A stretch of DNA of 7,606 bases from Clostridiales bacterium (GCA_018370615.1 JAGZAC010000070.1:1-7606), one strand, 5' to 3'. Counted from the stretch's first letter, positions 1 to 5,495 are shown. Program-made: numbers and translations. Notes: generated from the letters alone by a model not told the origin.

Positions 1-168
1 ATTCAATATCTGAGATATTTTGGAGACATCTGAAATTGTTAGCTTCTTTCCGCCGCCACGCAATTTTCGATACAATGTACTTCTGTTTACGCCAAGCGTA
101 TGCGCAACAGCCTCTAGGGTAGTATTTTGTTCTGCAATCCTTCGTTTCAATTCTTCCGAACAATTCAT
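1..168 (-). CDS. Helix-turn-helix DNA-binding regulator (XRE/phage-regulator type), partial
   Basis: The first 56 codons of a gene that runs off the left edge of the window. Translated by hand from the minus strand it begins MNCSEELKRRIAEQ and continues TLEAVAHTLGVNRSTLYRKL (residues 17-36). That stretch has the helix-turn-helix pattern: first helix LEAVAHTL, turn GV, recognition helix NRSTLYRKL, followed by a basic GGGKK. The ATG at 166-168 is preceded by AAAGGAAG at a normal distance, and a near-consensus promoter lies 43-71 bases upstream, so the start is well supported. Small regulators of this type usually bind short operator sites and often control their own promoter or prophage and mobile-element genes. 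No effector or dimerisation domain is visible because the C-terminal part is missing. The DNA here is more AT-rich than the genes to the right. The HTH call is good; the regulated genes are unknown. Confidence 0.75.
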   Translation of the reverse strand, partial: MNCSEELKRRIAEQNTTLEAVAHTLGVNRSTLYRKLRGGGKKLTISDVSKISQILN

Positions 169-210
169 CTTTTTTACTTCCTTTCTGGTAATTTTTACCT
201 TCTTTATTAA

Positions 211-239
211 ATTTTACTATTTTAGCATAAATTTGTCAA
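211..239 (-). promoter_or_regulatory. Sigma70-type promoter for the HTH regulator
   Basis: On the minus strand TTGACA (234-239) is separated by exactly 17 bases from TAAAAT (211-216). This is a perfect -35 box and a five-of-six -10 box. Transcription should begin near base 204 and give a short leader before the ribosome site and ATG of the HTH gene. This is one of the two best promoters in the window. Confidence 0.8.
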
Positions 240-269
240 TAAGTTTTGGGCAAAAAATCAATAAATTTG

Positions 270-321
270 TTGCAAAAATGCAATTTTTGACGATTTATGT
301 TGGAAATATGCAAATTTTTGA
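270..321. repeat. TGCAA-type repeats upstream of the HTH promoter (possible operator)
   Basis: A perfect dyad TTGCA-AAAA-TGCAA occupies 270-283. Its right arm starts the direct repeat TGCAATTTTTGA (279-290), which recurs with one added A as TGCAAATTTTTGA at 309-321, 30 bases away (about three helical turns). The array lies 31 to 82 bases upstream of the HTH gene's -35 box, in the gap that also precedes the FTR-like gene. Such spaced motifs beside an HTH gene suggest binding sites for that protein. The region is very AT-rich, so chance similarity is possible. Apart from these repeats and the promoter, I see nothing definite in the 169-531 gap. Confidence 0.35.
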
Positions 322-486
322 AACATTACATGCCCATAATACCAGGAAAGGAAGTATATTTCTCCCCCATAAAGAGGCACTTTTTTATTTTTCAAATAAT
401 ATGTTCAAAGAGCCGTCGCAGCATATGTGATTTGGTCACAGATAAAATTTACATATCCTTGATATACTAGATACAAAAAAAAGGAT

Positions 487-492
487 TATAAT
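487..492 (+). promoter_or_regulatory. Possible -10 box for the FTR-thioredoxin operon
   Basis: A perfect TATAAT lies 40 bases before the FTR-like ATG. The only good upstream hexamer, TTGATA (459-464), is 22 bases away, too far for a standard sigma70 promoter. Sequences at the proper 17-18 base spacing are poor. Either the promoter depends on the -10 box and an activator, or the true promoter is elsewhere in 430-500. Confidence 0.25.
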
Positions 493-531
493 ATATTCAT
501 AAAAGTTTAAGGAAAGGCGGGGGATTTTCGT

Positions 532-771
532 ATGAGCGTGCGATACAATGAAAATAAAGAAGTTGTCCGTATAATCAAAGAAGGATTGAAAAAAAACGGC
601 GGGTATTGTCCCTGCCGAACAGAGCGCACAGACGAAACCAAATGTATTTGCAAAGAATTTCGGGAACAGATCAAGGATCCTAATTTTTCCGGATACTGCC
701 ACTGTATGCTGTATTATAAATCAAACGAGGACGAGGAAACTGCCCCGAATAATACATCTAACAATCTATAA
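532..771 (+). CDS. Ferredoxin:thioredoxin reductase catalytic (beta) subunit-like protein
   Basis: A 79-residue protein with three Cys-X-Cys motifs: CPC at 26-28, CIC at 38-40 and CHC at 56-58. This is the signature of the FTR catalytic chain, which carries a [4Fe-4S] cluster beside a redox-active disulfide and reduces thioredoxin with electrons from ferredoxin. By analogy with the plant enzyme, C26, C38, C40 and C56 would bind the cluster, and C28 with C58 would form the disulfide. The CPC-to-CHC distance equals that of spinach FTR, but the middle pair sits seven residues nearer the first. The 20-residue C-terminal tail is acidic and Asn-rich, probably disordered. No variable (alpha) subunit gene is present. 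The start is supported by GGAAAGGCGGGGG upstream. Thioredoxin follows 75 bases downstream in the same direction, which fits an electron-donor/acceptor pair. The protein should be cytoplasmic. Confidence 0.85.
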   Translation: MSVRYNENKEVVRIIKEGLKKNGGYCPCRTERTDETKCICKEFREQIKDPNFSGYCHCMLYYKSNEDEETAPNNTSNNL

Positions 772-777
772 CTTTGT

Positions 778-805
778 AAAAAAAGCTGCCGGATAACCCG
801 ACAGC
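778..805 (-). terminator. Hairpin with T-tract readable as a minus-strand terminator, between FTR and trx
   Basis: Arms GCTGCCGG (785-792) and CCGACAGC (798-805) enclose a five-base loop. Read on the minus strand, the one non-Watson-Crick position is a U-G wobble and the stem is followed directly by seven U's (778-784), a classic intrinsic terminator. Read on the plus strand, the same position is a C-A mismatch and no U-tract follows, so plus transcripts should pass. It may stop antisense transcripts entering the FTR gene, or act as a processing or stability element between the two cistrons. Confidence 0.5.
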
Positions 806-846
806 ATAAAATAAAGCCGCAGCAACGGCAAGAAGGGAGAAAACAT

Positions 847-1158
847 ATGTCTGTATTACATTTAACAAAAGAAACCTTTGAAAGTGAAGTGCTGACCAGC
901 GAAAAGCCTGTTCTGGTTGATTTTTTTGCAACCTGGTGCGGACCGTGTATGATGGTGGCACCTATTGTGGAAGAAATCGCTGACGAACATCCTGAAGTGA
1001 AAATCTGCAAAGTAGATGTAGACGAAGAACCGGAAATCGCACGGGATTTTCAGATTATGAGCATTCCTACCCTGCTGGTTTTTAAGGATGGAGAGCTTAC
1101 AGCGAAAGCTGTAGGCGCACGGTCCAAAGAACAGATACTGGATATGATTATGGGATAA
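847..1158 (+). CDS. trxA: Thioredoxin
   Basis: A 103-residue single-domain thioredoxin, close to the usual ~105. The redox-active WCGPC is at residues 30-34, after the central strand VLVDFFAT. The conserved cis-proline is at P74 in the loop MSIPT, and the buried aspartate is D25. The protein is a cytoplasmic disulfide reductant for enzymes such as ribonucleotide reductase, methionine sulfoxide reductase and peroxiredoxins. No signal peptide is present. The ATG follows AAGGGAG with seven bases between, an optimal ribosome site. It lies 75 bases after the FTR-like gene, making it the natural electron acceptor of that protein, and the pair probably forms one transcript with a hairpin in between. 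Transcription should end in the repeat element immediately downstream. Confidence 0.95.
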   Translation: MSVLHLTKETFESEVLTSEKPVLVDFFATWCGPCMMVAPIVEEIADEHPEVKICKVDVDEEPEIARDFQIMSIPTLLVFKDGELTAKAVGARSKEQILDMIMG

Positions 1159-1163
1159 CATAA

Positions 1164-1270
1164 AAAACAACCCCCCACCGGTGCCCCCTTTACACAAGGG
1201 GGCCTTTTTCTTTCAGCCTCCCCTGTGCAAGGGGAGGTGCCGCGGTGTACCGCGGCGGAGGGGTTGTTTT
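1164..1270. repeat. Palindromic repeat element, copy A (two inverted half-units)
   Basis: The element is bounded by a perfect 11-base inverted repeat, AAAACAACCCC (1164-1174) and GGGGTTGTTTT (1260-1270). Inside are two half-units facing opposite ways. The left half has a variable palindrome CACCGGTG (1176-1183) and the CCCCCTT/AAGGGGG hairpin (1184-1202). The right half has the CCTCCCCT/AGGGGAGG hairpin (1217-1237) and a variable stem GCCGCGGT/ACCGCGGC (1239-1256). The same architecture recurs at 5367-5488 and 5496-5617. The right end overlaps the stop codon of the convergent glycosidase gene by two bases. There is no open reading frame of its own, so it is a non-autonomous REP- or MITE-like element. 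Confidence 0.8.
1183..1209 (+). terminator. Intrinsic terminator of the FTR-trx operon, formed by the repeat element
   Basis: CCCCCTT (1184-1190) and AAGGGGG (1196-1202) form a seven-pair stem with loop TACAC, extended by a closing G1183-C1203 pair and followed by CCTTTTTC. It begins 25 bases after the thioredoxin stop and is itself the left half of the palindromic repeat. Confidence 0.7.
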
Positions 1271-2819
1271 ATTCCTTATACAAGCTCTCATATGTCTGGA
1301 CAAGCTCCTCCCGCAGCTCGCGGAAGGCGCACCCGTCATATGTAACATCGTGAAAGCTGCGCAGTCCTCTGGAACAAAGTCTGTCAGCCTGCTTCTTATC
1401 CTTTGCGGCAATGGCGCAAAGCATTTCATATTCCTCTGCCGATTCCCGATGGGCCTCCAACCGCATAGACATCCACGGCTCTCCCTCTCCTGGGTAAATC
1501 AGCTTGTCGTCTCCCGCAGGCAATATGCTGGCACTTCCCGCATTCACATGACGGGGGCAGCTGGCAGTAAAAGGGTTCACATCGTTTTCATATACGTTCA
1601 CCGCCCAGTGCAGATACCCCGTAAGACCGTATCTGTAATTTCCCCAGTACAGATACCGGGTAGCCAGCAAGGGAATGTCCATAAATCGATTGATATATCC
1701 GTCATCCCGAGGATACAGACACACGTACTGCCACACCTCGTCGCCCATCTCTTTATATGCGTCAAATATCGCCTGGTTTTTTTCATATTCGTCGCTGCGC
1801 GGCACCCATACATCCAAAGCTCCGTATATCGGCGCACCGGAACAAGCATCAAAAATTTTTATTTCCGGGAAAATCCGGCGTACCATGCCGCAAACCGCTC
1901 TGTAAGTCAGGGCGTTGATTTCATTCGGCTCATCGGCAATGCCGATAAAAAACATATCCCGCTTCAGCCAGCCATTTTCCCGCAGATTTTCCCGCAGGGC
2001 GTTCAAATACTGGTAAAGGTATACATACGCCTCATAGGAGAGCGCATCCATACCGCGGATTTGGATAACGGGACTGTCCCACGCCTTCCGAAATCCCACG
2101 CCACTGATGTGAAACCCGGTAAATCCAAAGGAAAGGCCCTTGCGCACCCGCCGGTTGAAGGTGGTAAAATCGAATCCATATTGGTTCGGTCCCACATCGG
2201 TGATCTCCGGAGGGTCTACATACAGCCGGGTTTGATGCTGACGGCGCAGCAGCCTCAGATAACGGGTATCCATTTCCTCCGCCTGATCCGGCTTTTGCAG
2301 AAGGCCATGCCACTTCGACGCATTATACGGACTGTACCCCATAACAATCTGCAGGGTTTCTCCAGGCAAGGGAGCGCTGCATACATCGACGGTCACGGAT
2401 ATATACGCTGTCTCCTCTCCACAGGACACTCGTATTTCTCCGGAAAATGTACCAGCCGCATCTTCCGGCACAGGCACCGCCACATAAATACCTACAGAGC
2501 CCGTGCGAGGCTGCGCCTGTCCCCGCCACGGACACAGGCAGTCGTTTACGAGAAAGGGGGCCCGTTTCAGATGGGCAGAGGGCAGGATTTCCTTTTCAAA
2601 GTTCGGGTTGTCCTCTACCGGAATGGGAATCTGCTCATAAATCTCCGCTGTAAATGCACCTGTGTCCACATATACGGAGGAAGAAGCCTCCCATATGTGA
2701 ATCTGAAAGGTAGCCCAGCTGCCACGCAGAGCGCGCTGCCGGACAAACGGCATTTGTGTTTCATAGGTGTGCACGTCCGGATACGTCCATTCACAACTGT
2801 CAACAATACAATACTGCAT
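1269..2819 (-). CDS. DUF4091 / GH123-like glycoside hydrolase
   Basis: A 516-residue protein. Residues 1-150 look like a beta-sandwich N-terminal domain (alternating strands, e.g. GSVGIYVAVPVPED and AYISVTVDV). Residues 155-460 form a TIM-barrel-like domain with the landmarks of DUF4091 proteins: FFIGIADEPNE (290-300) with an Asp-Glu pair at 296-297, DVWVPRSDEY (336-345), EVWQYVCLYP (361-370), GYLHWAVNVY (401-410) and LIYPGEGEPWMSMRLEAHRES (440-460, split across the barrel end). In GH123 beta-N-acetylgalactosaminidases such an Asp-Glu pair supports substrate-assisted catalysis; a related hexosaminidase-type reaction is inferred here. The substrate is unknown. There is no signal peptide, so the enzyme is probably cytoplasmic and acts on imported or self-made glycans. 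GAGG eight bases before the ATG supports the start. It follows csaB on the same strand after 73 bases and has its own promoter there. Confidence 0.8.
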   Translation of the reverse strand: MQYCIVDSCEWTYPDVHTYETQMPFVRQRALRGSWATFQIHIWEASSSVYVDTGAFTAEIYEQIPIPVEDNPNFEKEILPSAHLKRAPFLVNDCLCPWRGQAQPRTGSVGIYVAVPVPEDAAGTFSGEIRVSCGEETAYISVTVDVCSAPLPGETLQIVMGYSPYNASKWHGLLQKPDQAEEMDTRYLRLLRRQHQTRLYVDPPEITDVGPNQYGFDFTTFNRRVRKGLSFGFTGFHISGVGFRKAWDSPVIQIRGMDALSYEAYVYLYQYLNALRENLRENGWLKRDMFFIGIADEPNEINALTYRAVCGMVRRIFPEIKIFDACSGAPIYGALDVWVPRSDEYEKNQAIFDAYKEMGDEVWQYVCLYPRDDGYINRFMDIPLLATRYLYWGNYRYGLTGYLHWAVNVYENDVNPFTASCPRHVNAGSASILPAGDDKLIYPGEGEPWMSMRLEAHRESAEEYEMLCAIAAKDKKQADRLCSRGLRSFHDVTYDGCAFRELREELVQTYESLYKE

Positions 2820-2854
2820 TTCAATATCCTCAGATGATTTGATTTATTTGGAAC

Positions 2855-2883
2855 ATCATAGCATACTGCAGCAGGTATTGCAA
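2855..2883 (-). promoter_or_regulatory. Promoter of the DUF4091 gene inside the csaB-DUF4091 gap
   Basis: On the minus strand TTGCAA (2878-2883) is 17 bases from TATGAT (2855-2860). The bases before the -10 box read TGC, giving an extended -10 element. The -35 box begins ten bases past the csaB stop codon, so the glycosidase can be transcribed independently of csaB. No terminator hairpin is visible in the 73-base gap, so read-through from csaB is also expected. Start near 2848, with the ribosome site GAGG at 2828-2831. Confidence 0.6.
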
Positions 2884-2892
2884 TAGGCAGTT

Positions 2893-4035
2893 TTACAGTT
2901 TTACACTTACAGGAGCATCCTTGCTGTTCTCACGCCCTACCGGCTCACTGGCCGTCAAAAGGCCCGCCGCTATATTGGCATCCCTTTGGGCGATATGAAA
3001 TAACTCCTCAGACCGTCTGCGCAGGCGTGCACGGGCCTCTTCCCCTCTGGCGGATACTGTGCGGCAAGCATCCAGCAGCATTTCTTCTGTGAAGAAAAAG
3101 GCATCCAATGTAGTCGTCTGCTCTAAATACTCCATGGCACTGTCTATTTTGCAGTCATAGGAAAGCGCCACAGCAGGGGTGCCGCTGAGCGCCGCCAGTA
3201 ATATGCAGTGCAAACGCATACTGATGACAAACTGAGCGCCGGACAAAAGTGCGGCAAGAGCGATGGGAGACATACGGTCCGCCATAACACCGCCACACCC
3301 GCTGCAGACCCGCCTGCACAGTGCGCTGTCATAGGTGTCCTGCATGGAGACGAATACTGCTCGCAGCCCGCTATCCTGCAGTCTTTTGCAGGCATTTGCT
3401 ACTATTTCCTCCTCAATTTGTCCATGACAGCAGGTACGCAGCGATACAACAAAATACTTTTCCTCCAGAGCGGGCGGCACTGTGGCAATCTCAGGATAAA
3501 GCAAAAAAACTGGGTCCGCGCTGAGAAAAACCTTTTCCGCATCGATTCCCATCGCAAGAACAGCGTACAGAGAATCCGGATCTCGAACGGAAATCACGTT
3601 TGCACAGCGCAGGGCGGCCTGAGAACGCCTGCAGTCTGTCAGAGGCCCGATACCGTTTGCATACAAAAACACTTGCACACCTAGAAACCGAGCCACACGA
3701 ATAATGGTTGTATAATACCAAAGACTCCGCCGGCTGGTCGTATCCTGAAGAAGGCTTCCGCCGCCGCTGATAAGCATTCGGCACCGCAGCAATGCCCATA
3801 AAACAGCAAGCGGATTCTTTCTCCCAATTCTGTGAATACGAAGGGCCGCCTCGCGGGAATCGTGCCCCGCAGACAAAACACCGATTTTACATTCCGGAAT
3901 TTTCTCCAAAAGAGAGGTGACAATTCTGTCCAGCACTGCCTCATCTCCCAGACTGCCATACCCGTAGTATCCGCTAATGATTACATCGTCCCCACCGCAT
4001 ACAGTACGCAGAATTCCCCGCAGCAATTTTTTCAT
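2893..4035 (-). CDS. csaB: Polysaccharide pyruvyl transferase CsaB
   Basis: A 380-residue protein with the pyruvyl-transferase family layout. It has an N-terminal glycine-rich motif SGYYGYGSLGDEAVL (21-35), SGGGSLLQDTTSRRSLWYY (90-108), the loop YANGIGPL (125-132), VRDPDS (150-155), SADPVF (172-177), and a C-terminal half with SMRLHCILLAALSGTPAVAL (272-291) and YDCK (293-296). CsaB adds a ketal pyruvate from phosphoenolpyruvate to N-acetylmannosamine of secondary cell-wall polysaccharide, the ligand for SLH-domain surface proteins. The enzyme acts at the cytoplasmic face before export. Residues 16-300 match the family well. The last ~40 residues, rich in Ala/Arg then Ser/Lys, are probably a helical tail. 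The start has GGGGAG seven bases upstream. I found no convincing promoter in the 170 bases before it, which it shares with the divergent tRNA cluster. Other pyruvyl-transferase-fold enzymes are a less likely alternative. Confidence 0.85.
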   Translation of the reverse strand: MKKLLRGILRTVCGGDDVIISGYYGYGSLGDEAVLDRIVTSLLEKIPECKIGVLSAGHDSREAALRIHRIGRKNPLAVLWALLRCRMLISGGGSLLQDTTSRRSLWYYTTIIRVARFLGVQVFLYANGIGPLTDCRRSQAALRCANVISVRDPDSLYAVLAMGIDAEKVFLSADPVFLLYPEIATVPPALEEKYFVVSLRTCCHGQIEEEIVANACKRLQDSGLRAVFVSMQDTYDSALCRRVCSGCGGVMADRMSPIALAALLSGAQFVISMRLHCILLAALSGTPAVALSYDCKIDSAMEYLEQTTTLDAFFFTEEMLLDACRTVSARGEEARARLRRRSEELFHIAQRDANIAAGLLTASEPVGRENSKDAPVSVKL

Positions 4036-4146
4036 AATATAACTCCCCTACCGTTATGTATCTGCCTTTAGTATTGCCATGTGTTTCCTTCTTAGTCAGA
4101 TACCCCAGAAAAAGGGAAAGTGTGTATGAAATATTTCAAAAAAGAC

Positions 4147-4175
4147 TTGACAAATATCTTCTAAAATGCTAATAT
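4147..4175 (+). promoter_or_regulatory. Promoter of the tRNA cluster
   Basis: A perfect TTGACA (4147-4152), 17 bases, then TAATAT (4170-4175), 28 bases before the first tRNA. AT-rich DNA including a run of A's lies directly upstream, as in UP elements of stable-RNA promoters. A 12-base perfect palindrome (4127-4138) ends eight bases before the -35 box. Transcription should start near 4182. Confidence 0.8.
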
Positions 4176-4203
4176 AGTAGGGCTGACAGTTGTTGCAGTC
4201 TGT

Positions 4204-4277
4204 GCGGGTGTAACTCAATGGTAGAGTTCCAGCCTTCCAAGCTGGCTACGTGGGTTCGATTCCCATCACCCGCTCCA
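4204..4277 (+). tRNA. tRNA-Gly (TCC)
   Basis: The acceptor stem GCGGGTG (4204-4210) pairs with CACCCGC (4267-4273). The anticodon arm CCAGC-CTTCCAA-GCTGG carries anticodon TCC, reading GGA/GGG. The T-loop is GGTTCGATTCC. The discriminator is U, as expected for bacterial glycine tRNA, and the 3' CCA is encoded in the gene. It is the first of three tRNAs on one transcript; 43 bases separate it from the next. Confidence 0.97.
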
Positions 4278-4320
4278 ATCGGCCAAACCCGAAGCCATCG
4301 CCCAGCTTCAGTACGTTTAT

Positions 4321-4397
4321 GTGCCTTTAGCTCAGCTGGATAGAGCAACTGCCTTCTAAGCAGTAGGTCGAGGGTTCGAATCCCCCAAGGCACGCCA
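4321..4397 (+). tRNA. tRNA-Arg (TCT)
   Basis: The acceptor stem GTGCCTT (4321-4327) pairs with AAGGCAC (4387-4393). The anticodon arm ACTGC-CTTCTAA-GCAGT has anticodon TCT, reading AGA/AGG. The D-arm GCTCAGCTGGATAGAGC and T-loop GGTTCGAATCC are canonical. The discriminator is G and CCA is encoded. It lies between the glycine and histidine tRNAs. Confidence 0.97.
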
Positions 4398-4429
4398 AAC
4401 ACAATTTATCTTAATGTTTGCTGTACCAT

Positions 4430-4507
4430 GGTGGGTGTAGCTCAGTTGGTTAGAGCGTCAGGTTGTGGCCCTGAAGGTCGTGGGTTCGACTCCCATCACT
4501 CACCCCA
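4430..4507 (+). tRNA. tRNA-His (GTG)
   Basis: The anticodon arm TCAGG-TTGTGGC-CCTGA gives anticodon GTG. The acceptor stem GTGGGTG (4431-4437) pairs with CACTCAC (4497-4503) through one G-U. A G at 4430 faces discriminator C4504, the extra G-1:C73 pair that histidyl-tRNA synthetase requires. CCA (4505-4507) is encoded. It is the last tRNA of the cluster; a terminator begins eight bases later. Confidence 0.97.
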
Positions 4508-4514
4508 GAACAAA

Positions 4515-4544
4515 CCTCTGCCGGGAGCCTCGGCAGGGGTTTTT
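4515..4544 (+). terminator. Terminator of the tRNA cluster
   Basis: CCTCTGCCG (4515-4523) pairs with CGGCAGGGG (4531-4539) through nine pairs including one G-U, with a seven-base loop, followed by TTTTT and then a further T-rich stretch to 4553. This is a strong intrinsic terminator eight bases past the histidine tRNA. Confidence 0.9.
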
Positions 4545-4595
4545 ATATTTTTTTGAATTTTATGCAGTGACAAGGAGGCTTTTTGCAGATTTTCC

Positions 4596-4624
4596 TTGCA
4601 AGAAGAAAAGAAATATGATAAGAT
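4596..4624 (+). promoter_or_regulatory. Promoter of the cytidylate-kinase-like gene
   Basis: TTGCAA (4596-4601), 17 bases, then TAAGAT (4619-4624). TGA before the -10 box gives an extended -10 element. Transcription should start near 4631, leaving a ~48-base leader. An inverted repeat, CAAGGA (4571-4576) and TCCTTG (4593-4598), runs into the -35 box and could be an operator, though six-base arms may be chance. Confidence 0.55.
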
Positions 4625-4678
4625 GAGCATAAGAAACCATTGCCGTCATTATTTTTCATATTGCGGAGGGATGTCTGT

Positions 4679-5281
4679 ATGAAAAACTATGTGATCACCA
4701 TCAGCCGTCTGTGTGGAAGCGGCGGCTCTACAGTGGCTCGGCTTCTGGCACAAAAGCTGCAAATTCCTTTGTACGACCGGCATCTGCTGTCCGATACTGT
4801 GGGGAAAGAAAGTAGCACGGCAAATGTCGAAAAGCCTGCTCCACTGTTTCATGCGTCTCAGAATATCTATGCCGGAGACACGCTTCCTCCCGAGGGAAGC
4901 GAGCCCACTACCAATCGGGCGCTGTTTCAACGGCAGGCGGAAATTATACGCAGCCTGGCAGATACAACCTCCTGCATAATTATTGGGCGCTGTGCAGATT
5001 ATGTTCTGCGGGATCATCCCAATGTGATCCGGGTATTTATTACCTCGGATGAGAAAAGCTGCATTGCCCATGAAGCAGAGCGGGTAGGTATCTCCAAGCG
5101 GGAGGCTCGTTCTCTGGTAGAAAAGCACAACCATGAACGCGCGGAGTATTACCGTTATTATACTGGGCAGGACTGGAGTTATGCACAGAACTACGATCTA
5201 TGCCTCAATACGGCCACTCTCTCATATGAAGCATGTGCAGATATGATTATAGAATACCTTGCAAAGCACAAAGAGAAATAA
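4679..5281 (+). CDS. Cytidylate-kinase-like family protein (Cytidylate_kin2 type)
   Basis: A 200-residue P-loop-like protein. The opening YVITISRLCGSGGSTVARLL (4-23) is typical of the cytidylate-kinase-like family: a glycine-rich loop GSGGST replaces the classical lysine-bearing Walker A of true Cmk. Next come LYDRHLL (31-37), a variable insert rich in Pro/Ser/Thr (44-80), IIIGRCADYVL (100-110), RVFITSDEK (118-126) in the position of the NMP-kinase core strand, and an Arg/His-rich lid NHERAEYYRYYTG (151-163). These proteins are predicted nucleotide or nucleoside kinases; substrates are mostly unproven, so CMP phosphorylation should not be assumed. I chose ATG 4679 because GGAGGG (4665-4670) lies eight bases upstream. 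An upstream in-frame ATG at 4640 would place that ribosome site inside the coding region and adds 13 residues that do not fit the family. The gene is monocistronic, with its own promoter and terminator. Confidence 0.85.
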   Translation: MKNYVITISRLCGSGGSTVARLLAQKLQIPLYDRHLLSDTVGKESSTANVEKPAPLFHASQNIYAGDTLPPEGSEPTTNRALFQRQAEIIRSLADTTSCIIIGRCADYVLRDHPNVIRVFITSDEKSCIAHEAERVGISKREARSLVEKHNHERAEYYRYYTGQDWSYAQNYDLCLNTATLSYEACADMIIEYLAKHKEK

Positions 5282-5284
5282 TAT

Positions 5285-5314
5285 GCCAGGCCCTGCGGCC
5301 TGGCCTTTAATTTT
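5285..5314 (+). terminator. Terminator of the cytidylate-kinase-like gene
   Basis: GCCAGGCC (5285-5292), loop CTGC, GGCCTGGC (5297-5304): a perfect eight-pair GC stem starting three bases after the stop codon, followed by CTTTAATTTT. The tail is interrupted, but the stem is strong. Confidence 0.85.
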
Positions 5315-5366
5315 CATTGGGAGCCCTAGCTGTTGTTTTTTTGCGCAAACGGTAGGATTTATTTAA

Positions 5367-5488
5367 TACAATCCCTCAGTCTTCGCATACGCGAAGCCAG
5401 CTCCCTTTACACAAGGGAGCCTGCACAAACTCAAGCCTCCCCTGTGTAAGGGGAGGTGGCTCGCCGTAGGCGAGTCGGAAGGGTTGTT
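5367..5488. repeat. Palindromic repeat element, copy B (two inverted half-units)
   Basis: The left half starts TACAATCCC, has variable stem CTTCGC/GCGAAG (5381-5396) and hairpin GCTCCCTT/AAGGGAGC (5400-5420, loop TACAC). The right half has hairpin CCTCCCCT/AGGGGAGG (5436-5456), variable stem CTCGCC/GGCGAG (5460-5474) and ends AGGGTTGTT. The order of parts is identical to copy A with different variable stems. Upstream, 5325-5340 (CTAGCTGTTG followed by T's) resembles a decayed right end, but this is weak. Confidence 0.8.
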
Positions 5489-5495
5489 GATACAG

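Noticed and set aside
302..311. Sigma54-type promoter (GG...GC) before the FTR gene
   Set aside because: The GG and GC doublets are only eight bases apart instead of the required ~12.
20..430. A 136-codon plus-strand frame over the HTH gene and the AT-rich gap
   Set aside because: Low-complexity Phe/Ile-rich translation, no ribosome site, and antisense to the well-supported HTH gene and its promoter.
714..1197. Minus-strand frames opposite thioredoxin and the FTR gene
   Set aside because: Shadows of well-identified plus-strand genes; none has a ribosome site or recognisable motif.
1245..2837. A 530-codon open frame on the plus strand fully opposite the DUF4091 gene
   Set aside because: It is unusually long, but it begins inside the repeat element, its translation has no recognisable domain, and the minus-strand frame has clear DUF4091 motifs, a good ribosome site and a promoter. 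It is an antisense shadow.
4169..4402. A 77-codon minus-strand frame containing GNRTHVASLEGWNST
   Set aside because: Antisense to the glycine and arginine tRNA genes; this peptide type is a familiar false prediction over tRNAs.
4640..4678. An upstream in-frame start for the cytidylate-kinase-like gene
   Set aside because: The strong ribosome site at 4665-4670 is placed for the ATG at 4679, the added residues do not fit the family N-terminus, and the predicted transcript start near 4631 leaves almost no leader for 4640.
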